Part shown: piece by piece, positions 22,797 through 35,027 of the stretch
Numbering within the stretch: the first letter of the stretch is position 1
Layout: each line of letters starts with the position of its first letter
Assembly (NCBI GenBank): GCA_946800325.1
Contig: OX326959.1
Coordinates: forward strand, 8,700,501 to 8,764,500
DNA length: 64,000 nucleotides
Source: Luzula sylvatica
Taxonomy: Eukaryota > Streptophyta > Magnoliopsida > Poales > Juncaceae
Reading direction: 5' to 3'
Made by a program: the position numbers and the translations under genes
Notes under the pieces: model-generated
Told to the model about the DNA's origin: nothing
Database searches by the model: none
The model's input: only the letters and a program-made list of their open reading frames with translations

Positions 22797-23159
22797 GTTG
22801 ATCTATAACTGTATTTCCTTCACTATAAATTTTATGATTTTAAACGTAATTTCATGATTTTAATTTCTATTCACTCAAGATTCTGTATTCTTTCTCAACT
22901 AATATAAAATAAGTCAGATAAAAAATATATAATTTCTTCCGGATCCAAATCCGAAAAATATCCAAATCCAGATAATACCCGGATCCGACACTAAAATCAA
23001 ATATTAGAACTGGATTTGAATAAAATTACCAATATCTGGATCCGATCGGATCCTGACAATTTTTTCGAATACGGTTCGATTCGGATAATGTTCGGACCAT
23101 TTACGTTCCTATTTACTTCTCTCCATGATTATTTTCTTGTGAGTTTATTTACTCCCGAT

Positions 23160-23876
23160 TAGGGATGTCAATGGGTCGGGTTCGGGTCGGGTATAGGCTC
23201 ACCCATACCCTTACCCATCTTAATCGGGTAATACCCATACCCGACCCGTCAACTAAACGGGTAATTTTACCCGCCCCGTTTATTACCCGCGGGTTTTCGG
23301 ATTACCCACGGGGATTTTTACCCATACTTAAATATATACAAAAATATTAAAATATACTAACGAAAAATATATTTTTTCAAATTAAAATATCAACACATAA
23401 CATAATAATATCATAAAATACACAACAAATATTTTTAACAAATATTTGTAAGTAGAAATTATTGTATGAAACTAAAATTGGTAGAAACGTGGAATAGCTG
23501 TAAATAAATAAATAAATAAACATGAATCTAGAAATTTATTTATTTTTGTTTTATTTACTAAACAAATATAAAAAATAAAAATAAATTGTATAATAAAGAA
23601 CAGTAGAAAAAATAGATTAAACCCATTTGAAAAACAACAAAAATAATAAAATATATATTAAAATATTAATATAACTATGATTATTAAGGACCGGGTTCGG
23701 GTCGGGTATACCCACGGGTCGGGTACGACCTCACCCATACCCTACCCGTACCCATGCCGGATATTTTTTAATCGGGTAATACCCGACCCGCGGGTAGGCT
23801 TAATCGGGTATTACTCGACCCGTCCGGGTCGGATACCCGTCGGGCACGGGTATTACCCAACCCATTGACATCCCTA
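23160..23876. mobile_element. hAT-like MITE (717 bp) with 8-bp target duplication
   Basis: Terminal inverted repeats TAGGGATGTCAATGGGT and its complement bound the element, with subterminal GGGTCGGG/CGGGTA repeats. The flanks carry the 8-bp duplication CTCCCGAT (23152-23159 and 23877-23884). Copy A has the single, unfilled CTCCCGAT at 9590-9597. It encodes no transposase. 8-bp duplications and TAGGG ends fit hAT. Confidence 0.95.
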
Positions 23877-23961
23877 CTCCCGATTACTCTCCACTATGAA
23901 TTTAAACCTCAAAATCTCAACAAGACAAGCTCCGGACCTCTCAGAAATATCATTTTGTTAG

Positions 23962-24174
23962 GTGGATGGACAACCTCGCCCCTCCCGCACTGCCATGTCT
24001 TATGACACGATCAATTATGTCAATGGACGGACTTCATTTCCCTCGCTCCCTCGCCACCCCCAAAAAAGTCCACCAACGATAATCCAGGGACGACTCGACA
24101 TCCTAAAAGGCTCTCGGCAAAAAAAAAATGAAGGAGGGCAGTTAGGCAATGCCGCTCTTTGTAATAATGCATAA
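23962..24174 (+). CDS. Small uncertain frame, copy B counterpart of 9675-9887
   Basis: 70 codons, two residue differences from copy A (D/A at position 11, N/D near 46). No domain is recognised and it is probably noncoding. Confidence 0.15.
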   Translation: MDGQPRPSRTAMSYDTINYVNGRTSFPSLPRHPQKSPPTIIQGRLDILKGSRQKKNEGGQLGNAALCNNA

Positions 24175-25007
24175 AATACTATTTTACAGGTACTAAATTG
24201 TGATCTTTATGAATTGAGCACAAGATTTTTACAAGAAATCAAACATTGTTAGGGACTTGTAAACACCTTTTTAGCAGATACAAATCAAAATGTTCAGTTC
24301 AATGATTGAATACTAATTTGCCTTTTTCTTGCGGTTATGAATGCAAAAAAAAAAAAAAAAAAAACCCGAAAAAAAATTGTTTTACCCAACACGCCCGTAA
24401 TATTTGCAGAACCGATCACGACCAAGTTTGAAGTAAGGAAAATTCAAAGAAAGAAAAAACAGTAAAAATTGTGTGTTTAATGCGACCTATATTGACTGTC
24501 TATAATGTTTAAATTGGACAATCAAAACAATGACGAGAAAAGTTATTTTGGTTTTGTAGAATGCCATTATTGTCTTCTTTTATGTGTAAATAAAACTTTA
24601 ACATCGTAATATGCACTAATTCAAACTGTTTTGTGATGTAAATGTTACCACACGACTTGCTGAAATTTAAATTGTCCATTTGTGTGTAAACTTCCTAGAA
24701 TATATCACGCAACTTGCTTATATTCATTCAACAAATATCGAGACAAATCACAACAATCGAAATAAGATAAGTGAAACACAAATATTTTTACAACAATCCC
24801 GGACAATTGCGCGGTTACCACGCTATTATAAATACAAAACAGTTTCATCATGATCATAATAAAACTAAACTATCACACACTAATGTAATAAAGTAAATCA
24901 TAATCATAATAAAACCCAAACAAAATATACAAAAATAGCCTAAAATTAAATGATCCACCCACGTTTCATCATGATACAAAACTACTAGAATCAATAATTA
25001 AAAATAC

Positions 25008-25326
25008 CTGAGAGGATATGTTGGACCCGGTACTGGAGGCAGTGGAAAGCGTGGTACCAGAACTGGTACCCAACTCAAATACGGTCCTCCCAGTACGGGT
25101 ACGCGGCGTATATGAGATGATGCCCGTGTCCTAAACAATTGAAAGGCAAAATTAATTAATTAATTAATTTGTTGGAACAATTTTAGAGTGAATTATGGTA
25201 AGTAAAAATTTAAAAAATCACAACTACACAAAACTACTATAATCAATAATTTAAAATACCTGAGGAAATGATGGACCCCATACTGGAGGCAGTGGAAAGC
25301 GGGGTACCAAAACTGGTACCCGACTC
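25008..25326 (-). pseudogene. Truncated 3' remnant of an exon-array gene in copy B
   Basis: One full repeat exon lies at 25130-25008 (41 codons) and a cut one at about 25326-25260, as in copy A. The cut exon has additionally lost 2 bp near its 3' end relative to copy A (CTGAGGAAATG versus CTGAGAGGAAATG). No 5' exons are present. Confidence 0.68.
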
Positions 25327-25634
25327 GTTCGGTTTCAATTTTGATCAGTTCGGCCTCGGGTTTGTTCGATTTCGGGTCAGTTCGGTTTCGGATCATTCGA
25401 GTTTCGGCTCGTTCGGGTTACGGGGGTTTGAATTTCAAGTCATTCGGTTTCAATTCGATTTCGAATTTGGGTCATTCGGTTTTGGCTCGATTTCGGGTTC
25501 GCGTCATTCGGTTTCCATTCAATTTCGAATTCGACTCATGGTTTCGGTTCCATTTCGGGTTCGGTCATTCTCTTTCGGTTCCGTTTCGATTTAGGGGCGT
25601 CGTTTTTTCAATTTTTTCAGTTCGGGTCGGATTC
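25326..25634. repeat. TTCGG-rich degenerate repeat, copy B
   Basis: Counterpart of 11039-11345, with the same fused junction to a broken repeat exon. Low complexity; frames in it are incidental. Confidence 0.7.
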
Positions 25635-25779
25635 AAAATTCGGCAGATCGAGTCATTTTTTCATGTCCAATCATATTTTGCAAACGGGTCCCACTCAATG
25701 TATCATTGATCCTTTTTAGTTGGCCCATAACACAAAAACTTGCATGGCCTCAAACAATTGTGTGGGTCAAATATAATTA

Positions 25780-27295
25780 TTTAAAAGGTTGATTCTTCTA
25801 CTTGTTTTTTTCATATACCATATTGTATAATTAGTCTTCATATGCTAAAGTAACAAAAGCGTAATAACTATTGATTTCATCGTACCCGACGCATCCGAAC
25901 AAAGACAACATAAGTTCGAGTAACAACGTTATAAACATTATTATGTTGGCCAAGAACATATGACAGCACACGAAATCTCATCACAACGAAGATAGGTACA
26001 TAAGCGGGCATGTTGGTTTCGTCACTATGTTGTCTTCGGTTCTACGAGATGCACACACTTCCATTTCTCCTACGTTGTTTTCGGTTCTTCGAGAAATTTA
26101 CTCAAATGACACACTTTTTATATAGAGTTTAAAGCAAAACAAAACAAAACTTCAAATACATTCATATGTAATAGCTTTAACATGACAAATTATTTGACCT
26201 AAAATTAGTGTTGATTGAAAAAAATGGCAGACAAGAGAAAGAAAACAAGCAAAACTAATGGATAAATTTAAAATAATCAATTATAATTGCAATATTTATA
26301 AATTTCTCTAATTATTCTCTGAAAACTGTTCTAATATTGTTTGCAACATAATGGGACCAAATGTTGAATTTGGACTCTTGATATTGCTGAAATTTAGTTA
26401 CAAATAAATTCATATAAATTCCATTGTATTTTATCAAGGAGTAAAGTCTTATCTAAATTTCATAACTAAATGAGTAAAATAATTGGGGGGACACTATTTC
26501 TTGGTAATGTTACAATGTACATAGATGAGTGAAAGTCGGAACTTTAAAATCTGGGTTTTCAATAGACTAGGACAATATCCCGCGCTTCGCTGCGGGGTAT
26601 ATTATTTGATAAGAAATAATATAACAAACAAAAGTAATAATTTTATATATTATTTGATATATTTAGAATTGGTACGAATCAAAAATATTATAATAAGCAC
26701 AAAAAAACGCAGCTTGATACCAATCAAAACTGTTATAATAAGCCAAAAAAAATAATAATACCAGCTCAGGCTAACAAAAAGTATTTGTGTGGATAGTATT
26801 TTGTTTAGTTAACAGTAAAATTATAGTATACAAATTATTTTTATTAATACGATGAAAAATTCAAATATTTTATTTAGAACACAAGACATATGTCAATTAT
26901 ATTTATTAATACGATGAAAAATTCAAATATTTTATTTAGAACACAAGACATACGTGAAATAAAATTTTTAAAAAAAAAAAAAAAAACTGAACAGTACCGG
27001 AATGAACAGTAGACGAATGAACAGTAATTAAGTAAACAGTAACATCGATGGTGAACAGTAACGGGATGAACAGTAAAAGGTGATGAACAGTAACGGGATG
27101 AACAGTAAAAGGTGACGCTGAACAGTAAAAAACGACGTGGCCTCACCATATATCAGGTATTCAAAAATTAATGGGAGGGGAGATTGTGCGTTCCGTTCCT
27201 TCTAAAAGTCATAAGCCGAAATTAAAATCTATGTTGTGATAAACGACCACTGCTCATGAATCCTTCAATTCCCTTCTCCGAGAAAGACCTAGTAA
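25780..27295. repeat. Left arm of the inverted repeat around gene copy B, split by a Helitron
   Basis: Same as the copy A arm at 11494-12395, with the Helitron 26567-27183 inserted in it. Its partner is about 35525-36243. Confidence 0.72.
26567..27183 (-). mobile_element. Non-autonomous Helitron (617 bp)
   Basis: On the minus strand it begins TCTCCCCTCCC directly after a host A and ends with a GC hairpin (CCCGC-AGCGAAGC-GCGGG), a short spacer and CTAG before a host T. There is no target duplication. Copy A carries the uninterrupted site between 12283 and 12284. It contains repeated GATGAACAGTAA words at about 26989-27129. No Rep/helicase is encoded. Confidence 0.93.
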
Positions 27296-27444
27296 GGAAG
27301 CTCTTCAAGCTCTTCCTACGTTTGCGCTCAGCCATAATCGAGCAACAAAGCTCTTCGCTCTCTTCCTATGTTTGTGCTCAGCTATACTCGTGGAACGATA
27401 TTCAGGACGAAATTAGCAATGGCATTTACACTATATTTGTGTAG
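27256..27444 (+). CDS. Small uncertain frame, copy B counterpart of 12356-12544
   Basis: 62 codons, identical to copy A and of unknown nature. Identity over a short recent duplication is not evidence of function. Confidence 0.15.
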   Translation: MNPSIPFSEKDLVRKLFKLFLRLRSAIIEQQSSSLSSYVCAQLYSWNDIQDEISNGIYTIFV

Positions 27445-28508
27445 AAATCCATATTTTTGTATATGATCCGACGGACTATACCGTACAAAAATCTATACAC
27501 TTGAGATTCCCTCCATCATCTTAGAATTAGCACGTACATATGTTCTATATATTCATTCAATTTCTTCAAGCATACAATTACTACATGGCTTTATTTGTAT
27601 ATATTGGATGCATGTTTCTCCGTTGTGTGAACTTTTATCTTCTAACCAACTTAAACAATAGGTTGTTGAAATTAATCATGTCATTATTGCCTTAATTTTC
27701 AGTACACACTTCACGTTGATTTGCAGTGATGATCGTGGTAAGACGATCTGTGATTGAAAATTGAAATGAAAGGGTGGATCATGAGAGATACTAAAATCGA
27801 GGAGATAAGAGAGTACCTCGTTTGAGAGAACATAAACAAGACCAATTGGGGTTACTCGGACAATAAATAGATCAAAATGAATCTTACTTGCACAATTAAG
27901 GGTTGATTTTGCTAGGGATCAATGCGATCACAGAATAAGCAAAAAAATTACAAAACAAGACGCTCGTAAAAATGTCAAAACCTAATTTTTTCAAACAAAA
28001 AATGTAAACAAAATATTCATTTTAAAAAAATACAATAAAAGAAGTCAAACTCTATTATTACGTTTGGTTAGTTCATTTATTCTTTTCGTGACAAACAAAA
28101 ATTACAAGTTCCACAAGGTCATGTTTTTTTTCTAAAACAAAAATATTATTATAAAAAGTACTTCGAATAAAATAAATTATTCTAAATATTTTAATTATGG
28201 AAATATATATTTGCACACTTTCTATTGGAAAAAGACTGAATGAAATCTTCTTTTGGGAAAAAAATCAAGCTTGTAAACTAATTCACAAAAATAAATTATT
28301 CTAATTATAGAAATATATAATGTGATATTTGAATCATTCTCATATAAAGATAGTATATGCAAGCTTCTATTAAAAAAAGATTGAAGCAACAAAAAAAAAA
28401 CATATTAGAAAAAATGTATCATATCTTCAATAACTATAATTTTAAAAATTCTTCAAATATGTTCGGTTGAATTTTCTTTTTATTTTGAATCTCAAAATAT
28501 AATATATC

Positions 28509-29777
28509 TTTTTTTTTTAAAACTAAAGAGGCGAAGCCTCTTTTAATATATTAAAGCAAAGTTTAATACATTGGTGCGATTTTACATGATAAATGTAAAA
28601 AAGTAGTTTCGCAAAAATAAATTATAATTGCAAAAGTAAATACATGCCGAGAGATGATGCTTTCTGCCATCCTTAGACGAACGCAACCTCCCTCTGCCCT
28701 TGGTTTGCCACGCGAGCTCGGATTGTCATCAAAGCTGTCACCGTCACTGTCGCGGCCCGTCGCTCTCAGACTCGCCCCCAGACTCGCCCCAGACTCGGCC
28801 GTCGCTCTCGGCCTCGCCCCAGACTCGGCCCAGACTCGTCCCAGACACGCCCCAGACTCGGCACCAGCCTCGCGTTTTTTCGATTTCCCTTTTTCCCTTC
28901 CCGCTTTTTCCTTTCGAGTTTTTGCTCTTCGAGGAGCTCCAAAATCGTCCCGATGACAGCCCTCGCTAGCTTCGGAAACCCTCGCCGTCCGCCGCCGCCG
29001 TCGGATCTGCGTCGAAACCCCTAGCCGCCGCCCTCGCCTCGCCCTCCGGGTCGCCTGGCGATCGCCCTCAGAATCGCCTACCCTCGCAAGTTTCCGTCGC
29101 CGGATTTCCGCCAGGGCCTCTTTCCTCTCCCGCTGGCTCCCTTTCCTCGCCGTCGTCGCGGAGTTTGGAGTTCGAGTTTGCCTCTCGGAAACTGTCGGCC
29201 TCGCCCGTCGCTCTTGGGCTGGTGAGGGGAGGTGGTGGCGGAGGCGGAGGCAGCTAGGGTTTGCCTCCGCCTCAGAGTCTCCCTTTTCGCCCTTTTGGCT
29301 TTCCCGCTTCTGGAGAGAGAAGTACACGATCTGGTGAAATAAAATTGCATTTTCAAAGCCCGTCGCTCTCGGAGCTGTCGGCCTCGCCTCGCCGTCCTCG
29401 CTAGCTGTCACCTCCAGTCCCTCGCCACGAAATCGCCCCTTTCCAGCTGTCGGCCCCTTTCCAGTCGCCCGTCACCCAAGAAATCGCCCGTCGCCTACAC
29501 CACTGGCTAGGGTTTGCCTCCCGTCGTCGGTCTTCCTCCCGGCGGTTTTCCTCCCGTCGTCTCGGTTTTCCTCCCGCTCGCCTCGGTTTTCGTCGGTTTT
29601 CCGTCGTCGTCGCGTCGTTCGCCTCGCAGAAGGTTCTCCAGGAGCTGGCGTGAGAGAGGAGGGGGTGGAGGCGGCGGCTAGGGTTTGCCTCCACCCCACA
29701 GTCGCCGCGGTTTTCCTCCCGAGTTTTCGCTCTTCGGCGGCTAGGGTTTTCCACCGACTCCTTTCGGTGGGACCATC
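28509..29777 (-). mobile_element. GC-rich non-autonomous retroposon (1.27 kb) with LINE-like 3' end and 16-bp target duplication
   Basis: The insertion is flanked by the perfect 16-bp repeat CAAAATATAATATATC (28493-28508 and 29778-29793), present once in copy A near 13605. Read on the minus strand it starts GGATGGTCCCACCGAAAG and ends with the hairpin AAAGAGGCTTCGCCTCTTT, a short spacer and an A run. That end is typical of plant LINE-mobilised RNAs. The body is GC-rich with CCAGACTCGGCC-like and CTAGGGTTTGCCTCC-like repeats. It has no RT. A 282-codon frame (29411-28563) rich in Arg/Ala/Glu runs through it, but I see no domain and several overlapping frames are also open. Confidence 0.88.
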
Positions 29778-29793
29778 CAAAATATAATATATC

Positions 29794-30529
29794 AAACATA
29801 ATTATTTTTGTAGCTTAAAGTTGTGAATAAATGATTTATAAAAGGACAATGCAAACGTGTGCGAATATAAATAATCGATTTTTTGAGTATTACTATTAGC
29901 ATTTCAAGAAAAATTATACAATTTTCAGAATTCTATTTTTTTGCTCAAAAATATTTGATATTAAAATTTCAAAAAAATGATTAAAATGGAAGATAACTTT
30001 ACATCACACAAATAACTTCTCGAACTTATAAACTTATATCAAATAGTATTTTTTTATTTTCAAATGTATAAATTTCAAAAATATCTAATGATGTTAAAGA
30101 AATCATTATGATGATAATACTTTCTCGTTGTTACGGAACTTAATTTTCTTTTCTTTTTTGGGGCCTTTTTTGTGTGTTCGTGGCCTGGGCCCTTCCGTAA
30201 TTTCTAAAGAACACATAAATCGAACTAGAATATTTCAGAGAGAGAAAAATAACAATAATAATGCTAAATAGATAAAAATTTATAATAAACAAATAAATAC
30301 AAAAGGAACAATAAAACTAAACTATCACACACTAATGTAATAAAATAAATCATAATCATAATAAAACCAAAACAAAATATAAAGAATAGCCTAAAATTAA
30401 ATGATCCACCCACGTTTCATCATGAAGCCCGTGATTTTAAAGTACCAATATTGTACTCTTTCCTGTTTAGAAAAAAAAAAAAATTGTTTAACGAAAAGAA
30501 AAAAATTAAAACATAATATACGAAAAATT
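29794..30529. other. AT-rich 3' flank of gene copy B
   Basis: Equivalent to copy A about 13607-14348. No gene or element is seen. Confidence 0.6.
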
Positions 30530-33500
30530 TCAACTGAAAAAAATTATGATTACATTTCCTCTTGCATGGTGCGGCAAGGGTTGTCTAATCTGTTAAAAAT
30601 AAATAAAATATGATAAATAAAAATTCGTACAAAAACCAAATAAATGAAAGAATAATTTAAAGTAGATACCCGAGACGTGATCGAACCAGTACTGGAACTG
30701 GCCGATTGGGGGCTACTGGAGGTGGAACCCAACTCAAATACGGTCCTCCCAGAACGGGTACGCGGCGTATATGAAATGATGCCCGTGTCCTAAACAATTG
30801 AAAAGCAAAATTAATTAATTTGTTGGAACAATTTTAGAGTGAATTATGGTCAGTAAAAATTTTAAAAAGAACAAGTACACAAAACTACTAGAATCAGTAA
30901 TTAAAAATACCTGAGAGGATATGTTGGACCCGGTATTGGAGGCAGTGGAAAGCGTGGTACCAGAACTGGTACCCGACTCAGAACTGGTACCAACCTCAAA
31001 TACGGTCCTCCCAGAACGGGTACGCGGCGTATATGAGATGATGCCCGCGTCCTAAACAATTGAAAAGCAAAATTAATTAATTAATTAATTTGTTGGAATA
31101 ATTTTAGAGTGAATTATGGTCAGTAAATTTTTAAAAAAAAAAGTACACAAAACTACTAGAATCAATAATTAAAAATACCTGAGAGGATATGTTGGACCCG
31201 GTACTAGAGGCAGTGGAAAGCGTGGTACCAGAACTGGTACCCGACTCAGAACTGGTACCAATCTCAAATACGGTCCTTCCAGAACGGGTACGCGGCGTAT
31301 ATGAGATGATGCCCGCGTCCTAAACAATTGAAAAGCAAAATTAATTAATTAATTAATTTGTTGGAATAATTTTAGAGTGAATTATGGTCAGTAAATTTTT
31401 TAAAAAAAAGTACACAAAACTACTAGAATCAATAATTAAAAATACCTGAGAGGATATGTTGGACCCGGTACTAGAGGCAGTGGAAAGTGTGGTACCAGAA
31501 CTGGTACCCGACTCAGAACTGGTACCAACCTCAAATACGGTCCTCCCAGAACGGGTAAGCGGCGAATTTGAGATGATGCCCGCGTCCTAAACAATTGAAA
31601 AGCAAAATTAATTAATTAATTAATTTGTTGGAACAATTTTAGAGTGAATTATGGTCAGTAAATTTTTTAAAAAACACAAGTACACGAATCTACAAGAATC
31701 AATAAATTAAAATACCTGAGAGGAGATGGTGGACCCCGTACTGGAGGCAGTGGAAAGCGGGGTACCAAAACTGGTACCCGACTCAGAACTGGTACCCAAC
31801 CCAAATACGGTCCCATAACGGGTACGGCCCGTGTCCTACACAATTGGAAAGGAAAATTAATTAATTACTTCGTTGGAACGATTTTCAAGTGAATTATGGT
31901 GAGTAAAAAATAAAAAAAATAAAAGAAACACAAAACTATCAGAATCAATAATTTAAGATACCTGAGTGGAGCTGGTGGACGCGGTACTGGATGCTGTGGA
32001 AAGGGTACTGCCAAAACTGGTACCCGACTCAGCACTGGTACCCAACCGAAATACGGTCCCAGAACGGGTACGGCCCGTGTCCTAAACAATCGAAAAGGAA
32101 AATTAATTTATTGGAACGATTTTAAAATGAATTCTGGTGAGTACAAATTAGAAAAAAAAACACAAGAAACGCAAAACTATTAAAATGAGTAATTTAAGAT
32201 ACCTGAGTGGAGATGGTGGATGCGGTACTGGAGGCGGTGGAAAGGGTGGTACCAAAACTGGTACCCGAGTCATAACTGGTACCACCAAAGGCTGGGCCGA
32301 GAGCTATGGTACCAGAATCGGTACGCACATCAGAGATGATGCTCGTGTCCTGAAGAATTGAAATCAAAATGTTAGTTTCGTAACCAATCTGAATCGTGAA
32401 TTTAACATTGTTGATAACATTAACATACGCATAATTGTTTTCGAAATGTTATAAGAAAGATTTCATACCTCAGCAGGAGTAGAATGAGGAGGAGAAAGGA
32501 GGGGTGGTGGTGCTGATGTCATGATGACATCATCTTCTGCCTCCAAAATAAAAGCATGCCGAGCCCTAGGCGGAGCAATCAGCAAAGCTGCACCAAAAAG
32601 AAAACATAAAACTCTTCAGATGAATATCATTATTACATTGATTAAAAAAATAAAGTGATCTAAATCTATAATATATATTATATTGATTAAAAAATAAAGT
32701 GATACAATAAAATTAAAGGACCTTTGACGGCGACGCGGATGCCAGAGCGAGAGAATCGAAGTTTGATCTCATAGCATACAAAGCGTAGCCTCCCCTCAAT
32801 TCGGAAAAATCCAGATTTGCGGTATAAAATGTGACTGGCCCAAACGCAAACCTGAAAATTAAATAAAAAATAATCATTTTATGAAACTTAATCAATTATG
32901 TAACTTTAGGCTTCGTCTCATAATCATAATCATTAGCAATTAGTTATTTAACTAGCAATTCCATTCAATTCAATTTAACTGAAATATTATTTTTCAGAGT
33001 TATTTTTTTTACTGTTTTGAATTTGTTTACCAACTCAAATCAATGATATATTATTCTAAATAGAATAAGAATATGCCTTGTTTTGCCTACATAAATAACA
33101 ATACTCTGTGATAATATAAAATAAATCCCTACATTTATTTACTGAATCATTTCCAAATAAACAAAAATTAGCAAGCCAGATAAATATTAATTTCATAATT
33201 CTTACCTGTGACTGCGAAATCAGAGTCGCCATGGAGAGCACAACTCTCTGCCAGTCAAAACGCGCCAGGTGGAGAGTAGCAATCCCATACCCTCCAGAAA
33301 CATGGCTAGATGATACCTAACAATATTTGTCAAACAAGAGATAAATAAACAGTTAAATAAAAATAAAAAATAAAAATTATAATTATAATTATAATTATAA
33401 TTAATTTAATAAATGCACTCACTACCTTGCTACTTGCTACTTGCTATTGATATCAAACATTATTTATTAGTTCATCCTATTTAATTATTTTATACTTAAG

Positions 33501-34216
33501 ATAAGAGAAGAAACAAAATCCTAATTTATTTATAATTTGGGGAAATTGCCATTCAATTGGGCCAATTAATTGGGTTAATTGGAATTAATTGGGGATCAAA
33601 CTGAATGTTAAATAAGTCGACAAGACCGATTCCAAAAATGTGAAAAAAATACCTCTAGTCGTGGTACTCTAGCTACCAGCATTGGCCTAGTCGGAAAAAA
33701 CCAACTCGGCATCGATCGAGGAAGAGCCACCTGGACAGCTCCCTGCACCTATAAAATTCAAAAATTATTTTCAAAAATAAAATTAGAATAAATTCGTTAG
33801 AATTCCATCCAATTTCCACGCCTACTTTACTTATAATTTCCTAAGTTTTTTATCATTTGGGGAAATTGGATCAAATTAAGTTGAACTTGCATAAATAAGG
33901 GCTCATGATTCATCAAGTGAAGACCAATTGGGTTAATTGGGGATCAAACGGAATGAATGTTAAATTATTAAATTGTTAATCAATTACCATACGGAATATA
34001 ATACTTTACCTCAGTAGCACTCCGTGCAGCAACAAACCTTAACGGGGCGACCTGGGGAAGAGCTCGGGCTGCCAGAGCAGACGACCCAACATCTGAAGCG
34101 GCCGGAGGACAGGCGTCACGGCGCCGGCGCCGATGTGGCATCCACAATGCAGCTCCGGCAATGGCCAAAGTTGCTACGGAAAGCAGAGCAGTAATCATTA
34201 CTCGTTTATTCTCCAT
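30530..34216 (-). CDS. Exon-array gene, copy B: paralogue with seven repeat exons (function unknown)
   Basis: The model has 13 exons (minus strand): 34216-34010, 33748-33653, 33316-33206, 32851-32722, 32587-32469, 32349-32203, 32081-31962, 31835-31716, 31586-31446, 31319-31179, 31051-30911, 30789-30670, 30589-30530, giving 550 codons, all in frame. The five 5' exons are nearly identical to copy A; one visible change in exon 4 turns GFLRI into GFFRI. Seven repeat exons (49, 40, 40, 47, 47, 47, 40 residues) are followed by the same terminal exon, whose first codon is ATT in place of ACT. The introns carry no breaks of splice sites. Because introns and exons are about equally conserved, the open frames only weakly prove selection, but every one of 13 exons stays open. 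Same N-terminal membrane-anchor-like segment as copy A. Confidence 0.65.
30670..32349 (-). repeat. Tandem exon-intron array, seven units (copy B)
   Basis: Same unit as in copy A with exons of 147, 120, 120, 141, 141, 141 and 120 bp. The 129-bp exon and one 141-bp exon of copy A are missing. The intron before the final 120-bp exon matches the intron that in copy A separates the last 141-bp exon from the 129-bp exon, so one whole exon-intron unit was removed. Confidence 0.88.
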
Positions 34217-34423
34217 TATCCAACTCGAAAATGAAATTATCTTTTGACAAATTGTAAATGAAATTATCCAACTCGAAAATGAAACAATAATCATATGGTC
34301 TTTTAGAAGATGAAGGAGGATATATAAAGTGGAAGGAACAGGTGATATGCAGCAGTCCCATTTCGTATTGTTGGTCTGAGAACCGTTCCGTTGCTCTAAT
34401 TTTGGTATGAAATCAGTTGATTA

Positions 34424-35010
34424 CTCGATGAATTGGTCTGAGAGAGAGAAGGGAATGGGATTCAAGAACAGATTTGAGGTGTGTTTGTTGTTTACTCGAT
34501 GAATTGGTCTGAGAGAGAGAAGGGAATGGGATTCAAGAACAGATTTGAGGTGTGTTTGTTGTTTACTCGATGAATTGGTCTGAGAGAGAGAAGGGAATGT
34601 GATTCAAGAACAGATTTGAGGTGTGTTTGTTGTTTACTCGATGGATTGGTCTGAGAGAGAGAAGGGAATGGGATTCAAGAACAGATTTGAGGTGTGTTTG
34701 TTGTTTACTCGATGAATTGGTCTGAGAGAGAGAAGGGAATGTGATTCAAGAACAGATTTGAGGTGTGTTTGTTGTTTACTCGATGAATTGGTCTGAGAGA
34801 GAGAAGGGAATGGGATTCAAGAACAGATTTGAGGTGTGTTTGTTGTTTACTCGATGAATTGGTCTGAGAGAGAGAAGGGAATGGGATTCAAGAACAGATT
34901 TGAGGTGTGTTTGTTGTTTACTCGGTGGATTGGTCGGAGAGAGAGAGAAGGGAATGTGATTCTAGAACAAATTTGAGGTATGTTGTTTACTCGCATTGGT
35001 CTGAGAGAGA
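34424..35010. repeat. 71-bp minisatellite upstream of gene copy B (8 full units plus a degenerate one)
   Basis: Unit starts at 34424, 34495, 34566, 34637, 34708, 34779, 34850 and 34921, exact 71-bp spacing, with a degenerate unit near 34990. Copy A has about 5.4 units. Confidence 0.95.
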
Positions 35011-35027
35011 AGGGAACGGGATTCAAA

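Noticed and set aside
28563..29411. 282-codon Arg/Ala/Glu-rich minus-strand frame inside the retroposon
   Set aside because: GC-rich DNA has few stops; other frames on both strands are open too and no domain or homologue is recognised. Mentioned as an open question in the element entry, not as a gene.
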